Source: Biomphalaria glabrata
Lineage: Eukaryota > Mollusca > Gastropoda > Planorbidae
Length of the DNA: 64,000 nucleotides
NCBI RefSeq assembly: GCF_947242115.1
Contig: NC_074711.1
Location: 33,223,102 to 33,287,101, forward strand
Direction of reading: 5' to 3'
Numbering within the stretch: the stretch's first letter is position 1; every line of letters starts with the position of its first letter. A program made the position numbers and the translations under genes. The notes under the pieces are model-generated. The model did not search any database. It saw only the letters and a program-made list of their open reading frames with translations, and was not told the DNA's origin. This document shows, piece after piece, positions 31,301-45,000 of the stretch.

Positions 31301-33014
31301 TGGTGACTAGACCTTAACTTGACATCTTTCTCATGAAGTTCTTTTATGTCGTACAAATTACACGTTTTCTCGACAAGGTCGTCATTGTGCAAGTTTGAGC
31401 TTTGAGTAGTTTTAGACATTTCTTTGGAGTCCCTTCCACATAAAGTTGGTGTTACTAGATCAGTTGTGTCTCCACATTTAAAACTCTTACGTTCGTTGGA
31501 AGATTCTGATCTCGAAGGCAACACGTTAGTTTTAGGATCTGTTTTTGTGTCTGTGATATCTGGCCTTGTTAATGAGCTAACAAAACATTCGTTTCCATTT
31601 TGTTTCATTTCAGTTTCAGTGCTAGTTACCCTCTCTTCCTTCACGTCCTCAGAACTAGAGATTAAGGACTGGAAGCTACAGGCTTGAACATCCAAACAGG
31701 TGGTATTGTTTTGCAAGCAATTAGTTGTCGGACCCATGACAGTTTTATTTGTTAAGTCTCTACACACAACGGAAGGAACAGAAAGCTCAGAACCTACAGT
31801 TGCAGTCACAGACACATCAGTACATTTATTGGCAGTCAGAGACACATCAGTACATTTATTGGCAGTCAGAGACACATCAGTACATTTATTGGCAGTCAGA
31901 GACGCATCAGTACATATATTGTCAGTCAGAGACACATCAGTACATTTATCGGCAGTCAGAGAGACGTAATGACACTTTGTTGCAAGAACAGAAAAGTATG
32001 TGCACATTGTATTAAGTACAATGGTAGTACTCTCAATGGTTGGTGCAACAGACATGTATGTGCACACTGTATTAGGTACAATGTTAGTACTCTCAGTGGT
32101 TGGTGCAACAGACATGTATGTGCACATTGTATCAGGTACAACGTTAGTACTCTCAGTGGTTGGTGCACACGAGCCAGTGCAATCCATGCTGGGGACGTTT
32201 GGATCAGTGAGATCCATGTCAGGTACACATGGGTCAGTGCGCTCGATGTTAGGTAGAAAGTCCGTGTTCCAAGGTTCGATGTTGTCCAGTATAGTCAATG
32301 TACTGTCGCTAATGAATGTTGGTAGCTGTGATGTGTCTAAAGACTTGGGCCAGAAAAAACATTTTAAATTCAACTCTTCTATTGTGCTTTCTTCAACAAA
32401 ACTTTTGACTAAAACTAGCTTTGATAGTTGGCAAGTGTCTGACATATAGCCTGACCACAGCCTAGCAGCTGTACAGTTCACTCGTGGAAGATCCAGAATT
32501 GGATAAGGCTTCAAGTCCGGGCACTGGTCTCGTTCTGGATTCTTGTCGTCGACGTTAATGATCCAATCAATCATTTCCGTGATCCTACAGATTAATGTTT
32601 TCACGAATTGGCGGAATGCTTTATAAGGAGTTTCTGACAATGTTGCTCTTGCTGACCATGGTCCATTGTAGTTGGAGAGAACTGATATAAGAGCTTCCTT
32701 TATATCGTCAACACTGGATATAGGGGAGAATGTTAACAGACCTCCAAAAAATCTCATCCATTCCCCTATTGTCGACCACTCTTCTAGTTTTTCAGAGTGG
32801 TTTCCCTTAGTCATAAAAGAATAGAGAAATATCAGCTTGGCGTTTAGATCCCTGATAAGGCCCAATGCGAGATACAAGTCTTTACGGAACTTGCTTAGGA
32901 CTGCATGCAGACGAGACTTTTGAAAAGATGGGCCTAAGTCAAAGAATACTGCAGTGTTAAGAACTGTATGTTCTTTACATTCTTTTAAGTACTGTGGTAC
33001 GAGAAGTTTCTCAC
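25309..33014 (-). CDS. Arrestin-fold gene, exon 9: 7.7-kb terminal coding exon
   Basis: Acceptor caaactttag; open for about 2,568 codons to a TAA at 25309-25311. In order: about 230 globular-looking residues (EKLLVPQYLKECKEHTVLNT, EEWSTIGEWMRFFGGLLTF, AFRQFVKTLICRITEMIDWI); about three 20-residue units (CTYMSVAPTTESTN..); about six CTDVSLTANK decapeptides; a Ser/Thr-rich linker; the ETCNQLNQEQTA array (31265-28110) broken by four basic spacers of the KAQNRKHHKTSKKCLK type; a polar linker; two 25-residue units containing LPYSNNQASVVQEQIGNAST; three 17-residue units PRKMSKARTDQDPEVDI; and a non-repetitive Trp/Tyr/Gln/Pro-rich end. The non-repeat ends argue that this is a real protein rather than chance openness. 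Confidence 0.8.
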
Positions 33015-36000
33015 CTAAAGTTTGGAAATAAAGAAAATAATGTACAACATTTAGACTAGGATTAATTTATTACAAATTTAAAATAATTAGACTAAATCTT
33101 ACACAGAAAGTAAAATAGCGTATCAGTTTTAAAAGGCTTTGACACACTGTGTAACATACTTACCATTTGGGCTCCTTGGATTGGCTTGTAGAGTTTCTTG
33201 AAAGAGGACTACTGGACATCTGGCCAAGAAGTTGACCTGGGTGTTGTGTTCATGTTTGATCACAAGCTGCAGATATTAAGGTGTTTTTTTTTAGAACTGA
33301 AGTAATCCTAACCTATTTAATTTACCATCAGCATGAATGAAGTAACATTTCTTTCCATAACACTACTTTAAGGTGAGTATAGTCTAGAATGACTTTTTTA
33401 CACGAGGTTTGTTGTGCTTTAGAAAGTGTAAGATAATAGGAATTGCAAGCGTATAGGAATTGTAAGATAATAGGAATTGTAAGATAATAGGAATTGTAAG
33501 ATAATAGGAATTGCAAGCGTATAGGAATTGTAAGATAATAGGAATTGTAAGATAATAGGAATTGCAAGCGTATAGGAATTGTAAGATAATAGGAATTGTA
33601 AGATAATAGGAATTGCAAGCGTATAGGAATTGCAAGCGTATAGGAATTGCAAGCGTATAGGAATTGCTAGCGTATAGGAATTGTTAGCGTATAGGAATTG
33701 TTAGCGTATAGGAATTGTAAGCGTATAGGAATTGTAAGCGTATAGGAATTGTAAGCGTATAGGAATTGTAAGCGTATAGGAATTGTAAGCGTATAGGAAT
33801 TGTAAGCGTATAGGAATTGTAAGCGTATAGGAATTGTAAGCGTATAGGAATTGTAAGCGTATAGGAATTGTAAGATAATAGGAATTGTAAGCGTATAGGA
33901 ATTGTAAGATAATAGGAATTGCAAGCGTATAGGAATTGTAAGATAATAGGAATTGTAAGCGTATAGGAATTGTAAGATAATAGGAATTGCAAGCGTATAG
34001 GAATTGTAAGATAATAGGAATTGTAAGCGTATAGGAATTGTAAGATAATAGGAATTGCAAGCGTATAGGAATTGTAAGATAATAGGAATTGTAAGCGTAT
34101 AGGAATTGTAAGCGTATAGGAATTGTAAGATAATAGGAATTGTAAGATAATAGGAATTGTAAGATAATAGGAATTGTAAGATAATAGGAATTGCAAGCGT
34201 ATAGGAATTGTAAGCGTATAGGAATTGTAAGATAATAGGAATTGTAAGCGTATAGGAATTGTAAGATAATAGGAATTGTAAGATAATAGGAATTGTAAGA
34301 TAATAGGAATTGTAAGATAATAGGAATTGCAAGCGTATAGGAATTGTAAGATAATAGGAATTGCAAGCGTATAGGAATTGTAAGCGTATAGGAATTGCAA
34401 GCGTATAGGAATTGCAAGTGTATAGGAATTGTAAGATAATAGGAATTGTAAGATAATAGGAATTGTAAGATAATAGGAATTGCAAGCGTATAGGAATTGC
34501 AAGCGTATAGGAATTGTAAGAGTATAGGAATTGTAAGAGTATAGGAATTGTAAGAGTATAGGAATTGTAAGAGTATAGAAATTGTAAGATAATAGGAATT
34601 GTAAGAGTATAGGAATTGTAAGATAATAGGAATTGCAAGCGTATAGGAATTGCAAGCGTATAGGAATTGTAAGATAATATGAATTGCAAGCGTATAGGAA
34701 TTGTAAGATAATATGAATTGCAAGCGTATAGGAATTGTAAGAGTATAGGAATTGCAAGCGTATAGGAATTATAAGAGTATAGGAATTGCAAGAGTATAGG
34801 AATTGCAAGAGTATAGGAATTGCAAGCGTATAGGAATTGTAAGATAATAGGAATTGTAAGAGTATAGGAATTGTAAGAGTATAGGAATTGTAAGAGTATA
34901 GGAATTGTAAGAGTATAGGAATTGTAAGAGTATAGGAATTGTAAGAGTATAGGAATTGTAAGAGTATAGGAATTGTAAGAGTATAGGAATTGCAAGCGTA
35001 TAGGAATTGTAAGAGTATAGGAATTGCAAGCGTATAGGAATTGTAAGAGTATAGGAATTGTAAGAGTATAGGAATTGTAAGAGTATAGGAATTGCAAGCG
35101 TATAGGAATTGTATGAGTATAGGAATTGTAAGAGTATAGGAATTGTAAGAGTATAGGAATTGCAAGCGTATAGGAATTGTAAGAGTATAGGAATTGCAAG
35201 CGTATAGGAATTGTAAGAGTATAGGAATTGTAAGAGTATAGAAATAGTAATAAAGAGTAAAAGAATTGTAATGAGTGAATGAAATTTCAGAAGAAAGAGA
35301 CAACATTGAACCTTGCAGACACCAAAAGATCTGGATACAAAGTATTCTTAACCACCAAACTGTACCCCTGCAGATCTGCCACATCAGAAGAAAAGTTCCC
35401 ACAGTACATCTTTTGGAGGCTACAAAGAACTTAGTTTCTAAAAGATGCTTCATTTCAACAGGCGAGTACAAAAAACTGGAACAGATCGTCTTCTACAAAT
35501 CATTTGTGTAGGGGGGGGGGGGAAACCATTGAGAAAACTTGGGGAACAACTGAAAGCTGTCAAAAAAAATTACATTCTAAAAACTTTCTTACCAGCAAGA
35601 AATATTGAACTCTAACAGATTCATCTTTAGGAAATGCGTCCTTAACATTCAGCATTGTTCCCTGGGATTCGAGCACTTCTTGTGATTCGAGCACTTCTCC
35701 CTGTGATTTGAGCGTATCTCCCTCTGATTTCGAATTAGCTTCACTGGCTTTAGGATTTGCTGTTGGAGTTTGGGCGTCAGGTAATTCTCCTTCAGTTGGT
35801 GTATTATGTGCGCCCTTAACATTGGCTTTAGGTCCTGCTCCTATAGCCTGGCCTTTAGGCTTTGCTCCCTTTGCTTTAGGCGTGCCTTCTTGGGCCTTAG
35901 CTTTGGACATCCATTCTTTGTCATTAAGGTCTGCTTCTAATAAATTATTAAGAATTTCTTGTGTAAAAATAAAACTTTTCCCTATGAGACTACACCCTAT

Positions 36001-39000
36001 TGATGGTTCCACTGAAAATGTTGGAACTGTGCTGGGAATGACGTCGCCCACAGTCATCGTAAAGTGGTGAGTGAAAACTCGTTTCTTGCCTACTACATTG
36101 CTTTTACCTTGGTTACGGAGTGAGACCGTGATATTTACTAGAGGACATTGCATATTGTCACCGGGTAGAATAGTCTCCTGAAGTAGACAAAGGAATACAC
36201 ATGGTTACTTGAAACAGGTTTGTTTGAAATTACAAAAGCTTGTTTTAAAATAAGTTTCTTGGGCTTCATTGAGTGTACTGCACTGTAATTGATATGGAGT
36301 TATACAAGTTTTCAATTTATCTTGTCGGTATATAAAAAAAAAGCTCCCCTTGCAGTAATTTCAGACACTGCGGGCAGATGAAAAGGTCATCTGTTTCTGT
36401 GGCCCGCGGTTAACGGCGGTGTCTTGTGGCCAGCACAACAACCAATCGCCTTTAATTTTCCCCAATTAGTGTCAGGTACCCACTAGAGTTGGGTGGACTC
36501 AGGCGCCCAAGGATCCTGAAATTTAAAATCAGTCTTCACCAGAATTCGAACCAGAGACCCCTGGTACGAAAACCAAGCGCTTTACCACTGAAAAATCGCG
36601 CCAGTCAGTATATACTAATTGTTAAATTTATGCAAAAGTTTACAAACTAATTCACCGAAATGTGGACCATAGATCCGTGTTTAACTCTATTACCAATATC
36701 CAGACATCACTTTGTTACGTCAAACTCTCAATGGATACTTTAATGGAGAAGATTAAAAAACAATCTCACCCCACACTCTTTAACCCGAGGATTTGAAAAA
36801 TATTTTACAAAACAAATGCATTTTTATAAAACTATTTAGCTAACCAAATGTTAAAAATGCACCGGAGATGAGCCTATGATAATATTAAACTGCTTCCTAC
36901 ATAATCACAAAGTTATAAGCACTATAAGAGAAACTTTTTTAACATTGAATACTTTAGCTGCATTATAACGATTAAGGCATTACGAGTGACATTCTGCTTA
37001 CAGAGAATGGTCCTAACACCTCAGTCAATTTTATTCGTATATTCTAAGAGAATCTCAGTAATTTTATTGCTATATTCTAAGAGAATCTCAGTCAATTTTA
37101 TTGCTACGATCTAAGAGAATCTCAGTCAATTTTATTGCTACGATCTAAGAGAATCTCAGTCAATTTTATTGCTACGATCTAAGAGAATCTCAATCAATTT
37201 TATTGCTACGCTCTAAGAGAATCTCAGTCAATTTTATTGCTACGATCTAAGAGAATCTCAGTCAATTTTATTGCTACGATCTAAGAGAATCTCAGTCAAT
37301 TTTATTGCTACGATCTAAGAGAATCTCAGTCAATTTTATTGCTACGATCTAAGAGAATCTCAGTCAATTTTATTGCTACGATCTAAGAGAATCTCAGTCA
37401 ATTTTATTGCTACGATCTAAGAGAATCTCAGACAATTTTATTGCTACGATCTAAGAGAATCTCAGTCAATTTTATTGCTACGATCTAAGAGAATCTCAAT
37501 CAATTTTATTGCTACGATCTAAGAGAATCTCAGTCAATTTTATTGCTACGATCTAAGAGAATCTCAGTCAATTTTATTGCTACGATCTAAGAGAATCTCA
37601 GTCAATTTTATTGCTACGATCTAAGAGAATCTCAGTCAATTTTATTGCTACGATCTAAGAGAATCTCAGTCAATTTTATTGCTACGATCTAAGAGAATCT
37701 CAGACAATTTTATTGCTACGATCTAAGAGAATCTCAGTCAATTTTATTGCTACGATCTAAGAGAATCTCAATCAATTTTATTGCTACGATCTAAGAAAAT
37801 CTCAGACAATTTTATTGCTACGCTCTAAGAGAATCTCAGTCAATTTTATTGCTACGATCTAAGAGAATCTCAGTCAATTTTATTGCTACGCTCTAAGAGA
37901 ATCTCAGTCAATTTTATTGCTACGATCTAAGAGAATCTCAGTCAATTTTATTGCTACGCTCTAAGAGAATCTCAATCAATTTTATTGCTACGATCTAAGA
38001 GAATCTCAGTCAATTTTATTGCTACGCTCTAAGAGAATCTCAGACAATTTTATTGCTACAATCTAAGAGAATCTCAGTCAATTTTATTGCTACGCTCTAA
38101 GAGAATCTCAGACAATTTTATTGCTACGATCTAAGAGAATCTCAGTCAATTTTATTGCTACGCTCTAAGAGAATCTCAGACAATTTTATTGCTACGCTCT
38201 AAGAGAATCTCAGACAATTTTATTGCTACGCTCTAAGAGAATCTCAGACAATTTTATTGCTACGATCTAAGAGAATCTCAGTCAATTTTATTGCTACGCT
38301 CTAAGAGAATCTCAGACAATTTTATTGCTACGATCTAAGAGAATCTCAGTCAATTTTATTGCTACGATCTAAGAGAATCTCAGTCAATTTTATTGCTACG
38401 ATCTAAGAGAATCTCAGTCAATTTTATTGCTATATTCTAAGAGAATCTCAGACAATTTTATTGCTACGATCTAAGAGAATCTCAGTCAATTTTATTGCTA
38501 CGATCTAAGAGAATCTCAGTCAATTTTATTGCTACGATCTAAGAGAATCTCAGTCAATTTTATTGCTACGATCTAAGAGAATCTCAGTCAATTTTATTGC
38601 TACGATCTAAGAGAATCTCAGTCAATTTTATTGCTACGATCTAAGAGAATCTCAGTCAATTTTATTGCTACGCTCTAAGAGAATCTCAGTCAATTTTATT
38701 GCTACGATCTAAGAGAATCTCAGTCAATTTTATTGCTACGATCTAAGAGAATCTCAGTCAATTTTATTGCTACGCTCTAAGAGAATCTCAGTCAATTTTA
38801 TTGCTACGATCTAAGAGAATCTCAGTCAATTTTATTGCTACGATCTAAGAGAATCTCAGTCAATTTTATTGCTACGATCTAAGAGAATCTCAGTCAATTT
38901 TATTGCTACGCTCTAAGAGAATCTCAGTCAATTTTATTGCTACGATCTAAGAGAATCTCAGTCAATTTTATTGCTACGATCTAAGAGAATCTCAGTCAAT

Positions 39001-42000
39001 TTTATTGCTACGATCTAAGAGAATCTCAGTCAATTTTATTGCTACGATCTAAGAGAATCTCAGTCAATTTTATTGCTACGATCTAAGAGAATCTCAGTCA
39101 ATTTTATTGCTACGATCTAAGAGAATCTCAGTCAATTTTATTGCTACGATCTAAGAGAATCTCAGTCAATTTTATTGCTACGATCTAAGAGAATCTCAGT
39201 CAATTTTATTGCTACGATCTAAGAGAATCTCAGTCAATTTTATTGCTACGCTCTAAGAGAATCTCAGTCAATTTTATTGCTACGATCTAAGAGAATCTCA
39301 GTCAATTTTATTGCTACGATCTAAGAGAATCTCAGTCAATTTTATTGCTACGCTCTAAGAGAATCTCAGTCAATTTTATTGCTACGATCTAAGAGAATCT
39401 CAGTCAATTTTATTGCTACGATCTAAGAGAATCTCAGTCAATTTTATTGCTACGATCTAAGAGAATCTCAGTCAATTTTATTGCTACGCTCTAAGAGAAT
39501 CTCAGTCAATTTTATTGCTACGATCTAAGAGAATCTCAGTCAATTTTATTGCTACGATCTAAGAGAATCTCAGTCAATTTTATTGCTACGATCTAAGAGA
39601 ATCTCAGTCAATTTTATTGCTACGATCTAAGAGAATCTCAGTCAATTTTATTGCTACGATCTAAGAGAATCTCAGTCAATTTTATTGCTACGCTCTAAGA
39701 GAATCTCAGTCAATTTTATTGCTACGATCTAAGAGAATCTCAGACAATTTTATTGCTACGCTCTAAGAGAATCTCAGTCAATTTTATTGCTACGCTCTAA
39801 GAGAATCTCAGTCAATTTTATTGCTACGATCTAAGAGAATCTCAGTCAATTTTATTGCTACGATCTAAGAGAATCTCAGTCAATTTTATTGCTACGATCT
39901 AAGAGAATCTCAGACAATTTTATTGCTACGCTCTAAGAGAATCTCAGTCAATTTTATTGCTACGATCTAAGAGAATCTCAGTCAATTTTATTGCTACGAT
40001 CTAAGAGAATCTCAGTCAATTTTATTGCTACGATCTAAGAGAATCTCAGTCAATTTTATTGCTACGATCTAAGAGAATCTCAGACAATTTTATTGCTACG
40101 CTCTAAGAGAATCTCAGTCAATTTTATTGCTACGATCTAAGAGAATCTCAGACAATTTTATTGCTACGCTCTAAGAGAATCTCAGTCAATTTTATTGCTA
40201 CGCTCTAAGAGAATCTCAGTCAATTTTATTGCTACGATCTAAGAGAATCTCAGACAATTTTATTGCTACGATCTAAGAGAATCTCAGACAATTTTATTGC
40301 TACGATCTAAGAGAATCTCAGTCAATTTTATTGCTACGATCTAAGAGAATCTCAGACAATTTTATTGCTATATTCTAAGAGAATCTCAGACAATTTTATT
40401 GCTATGTTCTAATTGAATCTCAGACAATTTTATTGCTACGATCTAAGAGAATCTCAGACAATTTTATTGCTACGATCTAAGAGAATCTCAGACAATTTTA
40501 TTGCTATATTCTAAGAGAATCTCAGACAATTTTATTGCTACGATCTAAGAGAATCTCAATCAATTTTATTGCTACGATCTAAGAGAATCTCAGACAATTT
40601 TATTGCTACGATCTAAGAGAATCTCAGTCAATTTTATTGCTACGATCTAAGAGAATCTCAGACAATTTTATTGCTATATTCTAAGAGAATCTCAGTCTGT
40701 GTGATCGTCTAGTTTCAACGATGACATTTTGAGCTCTGAACATATTCCAAAATATTCAATGCAGTGCTGCTAAGAAAAATTAAAAAGGAATTTACCTGGA
40801 CCAATATGGGAAAAATTTCGGATATTTTAAATATGCTTCTTATAGATTCACAGTGGATGGTGACAGTGATGGAGAATGTACTATTGGTGGGTATCATTGT
40901 TTTCTCTGGCGTCATTATCACCCTCAACTGTCCTAGGAAAGAATGATTTGGATCCACTTTCAGGAGCTCAGTAGCGAACAGTGGAGTCTGTTGAAACAAA
41001 TGTAAACTGAGTTTACCACGCAGTGTTACAACTTAGCGTTGCACATCGTTACAACTTAGCGTTGCACATCGTTACAACTTAGCGTTGCACATCGTTACAA
41101 CTTAGCGTTGCACATCGTTACAACTTAGCGTTGCACATCGTTACAACTTAGCGTTGCACATCGTTACAACTTAGCGTTACAACATTTGGCTACATTTAAG
41201 TGCAGTGCAATTTTGTCTCTAAACGTTGGTCAGCCGTAGAAAACTTAGTTTTTGTGTTAGTTCCCCAACCAAGTTGTTTCTTAGTTCCCCAACCAAGTTG
41301 TTTCTTAGTTCCCCAACCAAGTTGTTTCTTAGTTCCCCAACCAAGTTGTTTCTTAGTTCCCCAACCAAGTTGTTTCTTAGTTCACCAACCAAGTTGTTTC
41401 TTAGTTCACCAACCAAGTTGTTTCTTAGTTCACCAACCAAGTTGTTTCTTAGTTCACCAACCAAGTTGTTTCTTAGTTCACCAACCAAGTTGTTTCTTAG
41501 TTCACCAACCAAGTTGTTTCTTAGTTCACCAACCAAGTTGTTTCTTAGTTCACCAACCAAGTTGTTTCTTAGTTCACCAACCAAGTTGTTTCTTAGTTCA
41601 CCAACCAAGTTGTTTCTTAGTTCACCAACCAAGTTGTTTCTTAGTTCACCAACCAAGTTGTTTCTTGTTTATCAAGTGTTGAAATGAACACAAGGATCGC
41701 GTTAAATCCCAAATCACTGAAAACTTTTTCTCAATGGTCAGGAATGAAGCATCTACTCTTCACGTCCCACACTCTTCTGACTGAAGTTTGGGTCAGATCA
41801 TCTTGATTACTTTCAGATTACTGGACCATAACGTGAAAAGGTTGCATTCCACTTGATGTGGGAAAAATGACTTATGGAATAAGCCTTATTATTACAGACA
41901 TTATTACTGAACCTGAGAGAATCCACTAAAAGTCAAAGTAGTCAAGTTGAATTAATGCTTTATAGCTAACATTTCTAAAAGATTACCTGTGATAAACCTC

Positions 42001-45000
42001 TTTCTATGTATGGTCGACTGTAAACTTTAATGTATCCACCAAATGCAGACATTCGTTCACCATCATTCCTGTTGAAATGGAAAAAAAAATTCAGTATGAC
42101 AATGTTGCACAACTCTTCCCTACTGTATAATGAGTCCATTTCGAGTAGTCATTTAGAAAACAAAGCTAAACCCCAGACATAACGTTTTAAATTCTGGTTA
42201 AGTCTACATTTTATGTTATTCATAAAAAAGGTGTATCCAAGATACTCACAAGCCTGGTTGATGGAAGTCTACAACAATGGCGTGGATAACACTGCAGAAA
42301 CGGTTTTGTATTGTTGTTAAGGCATCGTCAGGTATTTTCAATAGAAATGAAAAGCTACTTATCCCTGAAGGCAGATTGTATCGTCTGCCTGTGAAGAGGA
42401 ATACCTAAGTTATTTGATCTAGTTAATTGAAGTTAAAAATGTTACAACATTGTGCTGAGAAAAAAGCTAATGGCTAGAATTTAGCTGCTTTTAGAGCACA
42501 CTTCTGTTAAATTACCATCTGAACCAAATAAATTCCACACACCTGTTCAATTATCATCTGAACCAAATAAATTCCACACACCTCTTAAACTACCATCCGA
42601 GCCAAATAAATTCCACACACCTCTTAAATTACCATCAGAGCCAAATAAATTGCACACACCTGTTAAATTACCATCTGAACCAAATAAATTCCACACACCT
42701 CTTAAACTACCATCAGAGCCAAATAAATTGCACACACCTGTTAAATAACCATCTGAACCAAATAAATTCCACACACCTGTTAAATTACCATCTGTACCAA
42801 GTAAATTCCACTCAACTCTCCCTTTGTTATGAAACCTTAAACCATATCCTCTTTGAATGCCCCTTCCTAATCCACCTTAGGCAGACCCTACTACCATTCC
42901 AGCTCAACATAACCTGTACGGCAGTGCTGAACAACTGAAGAAAACCGCTCTATTTTTCCTTGGCATAGTCTGCAAAAGAGCTGACAGCTCAGCAGCAATA
43001 AAGTTGGCTCTACTTATGCTCTTGTTACCACACTCAAAATTAAAATATCAATTAGTCTTCTTATGTTACCTTCATTTAACAAGAGAGAAATATTCAGATA
43101 GCGGGACTTAACTCGCCTAATATCTTGTGATTACAACATTCAAGTTCAGCGTTTCATTTCCTCGTCCACTTTATATTGCCTTTGACTACAAGAACTAATG
43201 CTCTAATTACCTTTCGCTTTCCATGCTTGTTGAGTTGTATTGTTGACAGCAGCTACCTGCGTGTGGGGCTCCGTTTCTGTTAGGAACTTATAACAAACAG
43301 ACACCAAATGAATCTCTATCTCTGAAATTAGATGCATTTTGATCTCAATGACTTGACATTCAACAAAACACTTGCACATCGATCTCAAAACATTGCCAGT
43401 GGTTCACTACATCAAGTGTTATTCAAATGTAATTTGTGGTCCTAGTATAATTTTACATCACTTGAGTTTTGTAAATCTTCAAAATGACCTTAACCTAGGG
43501 ACATTGAAGAATTTTAATCGAATTTTTGACTGCAAACTTGTATTTTTGTTAGGAATAGAAAAAAAGACAAAGGGACATGATTTTTTAAAAATAATTATTT
43601 ACTTTTGAAATAAGGAACTTTCGTTAAAAAGGTTTTACAATTTTAGACTACGGATTGGAGATTTGATCCACGACGTCTGAACTGAACAATAAATATCCTT
43701 TAGTTTGTGGCCTATGCTGAGGCGTAACTAGGGTGGGGAGAGGTAGTGTCCTAAATGAGTGTTTTTTACATTAAATATTACGCAAAATGAAGGGCCCCCC
43801 AAAGGGGTCAAGACCCTGGGCCCCCAAATGAGGACAAATTCCTAGCTACGCCACTATGTTTGGACCAATCCTTCAATAGACAAACTGGAGGAAACAATTC
43901 CTTTGACTTTTGGCACTTTTAAAAGTAAAAAAAAAAGAACTCACTACGGCAAGGCAATTTTTTGTCCACATAAATATGAAGAGTCCCAGTGATATTCTCC
44001 CCTGCCGTGTAGATGTTTTTATCTAACTTGCATGCCAGATAAAATTCTCTGGGTGGGTCTTCAACATTGGATAGAATATATGAACTAGTCGCTGCACACT
44101 TGGGATCACCTAAGGCCAGGACTTCGTAGTGAGGAAGAAACGATGTAAACCAGAGCTGGTGCTCCTCTGTGTTGATGCTGAAGTGGAATAAGTTTGAGAA
44201 AAGTCAGACAACACAGAGAAAGCAACACATTAAACAACAATAAAAGTCAGAAGGTATATATATTCAAGTTACCTCCTAGGTATGTTTCCATTGTTTAGAC
44301 TCGTGCCAGCGTTGAATCTCGTGTCGGCATCGATTGCATTGATTCCAGTGCCAGCGTTGATCCCAGTGCCAGCGTTGATTCCACTGCCAGCGTTGATTCC
44401 CCTGCCAGCGTTGATTCCCCTGCCAGCGTAGATCCCACTGCCAGCGTAGATCCCTGCGCCAGCGTTGATTCCACTGCCAGCGTTGATTCCACTGCCAGCG
44501 TTGATTCCACTGCCAGCGTTGATCCCACTGCCAGCGTTGATCCCACTGCCAGCGTTGATTCTACTGCCAGCGTTGATTCCATTGCCAGCGTTGATCCCTG
44601 CGCCAGCGTAGATCCCTGCGCCAGCGTAGATCCCCGCGCCAGCGTAGATCCCCGTGCCTGCGCTGACTCCCGTGCCTGCGCTGATTCCCGTGCCTGCGCT
44701 GATTCCCGTGCCTGCGCTGATTCCCGTGCCTGCGCTGATTCCCTTGCCAGCTCTAATTCCTGTGCCAGCGCTGAATCCTGTTCCAGCGTAGATTCCTGTG
44801 CCTGCGTTGATTCCTGTGCCTGCGTTGATTCCTGTGTCTGCGTTGATTCCTGTGTCTGCTTTCTTGATTGTTGCTTTCCGAGACTTAGACTTGCAACCAG
44901 CTGAAAAAAATGTTTTGAAACTGGATAGGAATCAAAATTGACATTTAAACGCTGCAATTTTGGTGTTTAACGGTTTTTAAAAAAACTTTTTCAAGTTTGG

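Noticed and set aside
33684-35471. Minus frames of 340-595 codons reading LQFLYSYNSYTLTIPI repeats
   Set aside because: Produced by the stop-free 17-bp unit inside an intron; no independent coding evidence.
35708-36070. 120-codon plus frame
   Set aside because: Antisense of arrestin-fold exon 7.
41200-41687. Open frames on both strands (PSCFLVHQ and LVGELRNN repeats)
   Set aside because: A 24-bp unit keeps any stop-free frame open; it lies between two well-supported exons.
44295-44957. 220-codon minus frame of QARESAQ/STLAVG repeats
   Set aside because: Stops before the splice donor and leaves the wrong phase. It is a shadow of the GINAGS frame.
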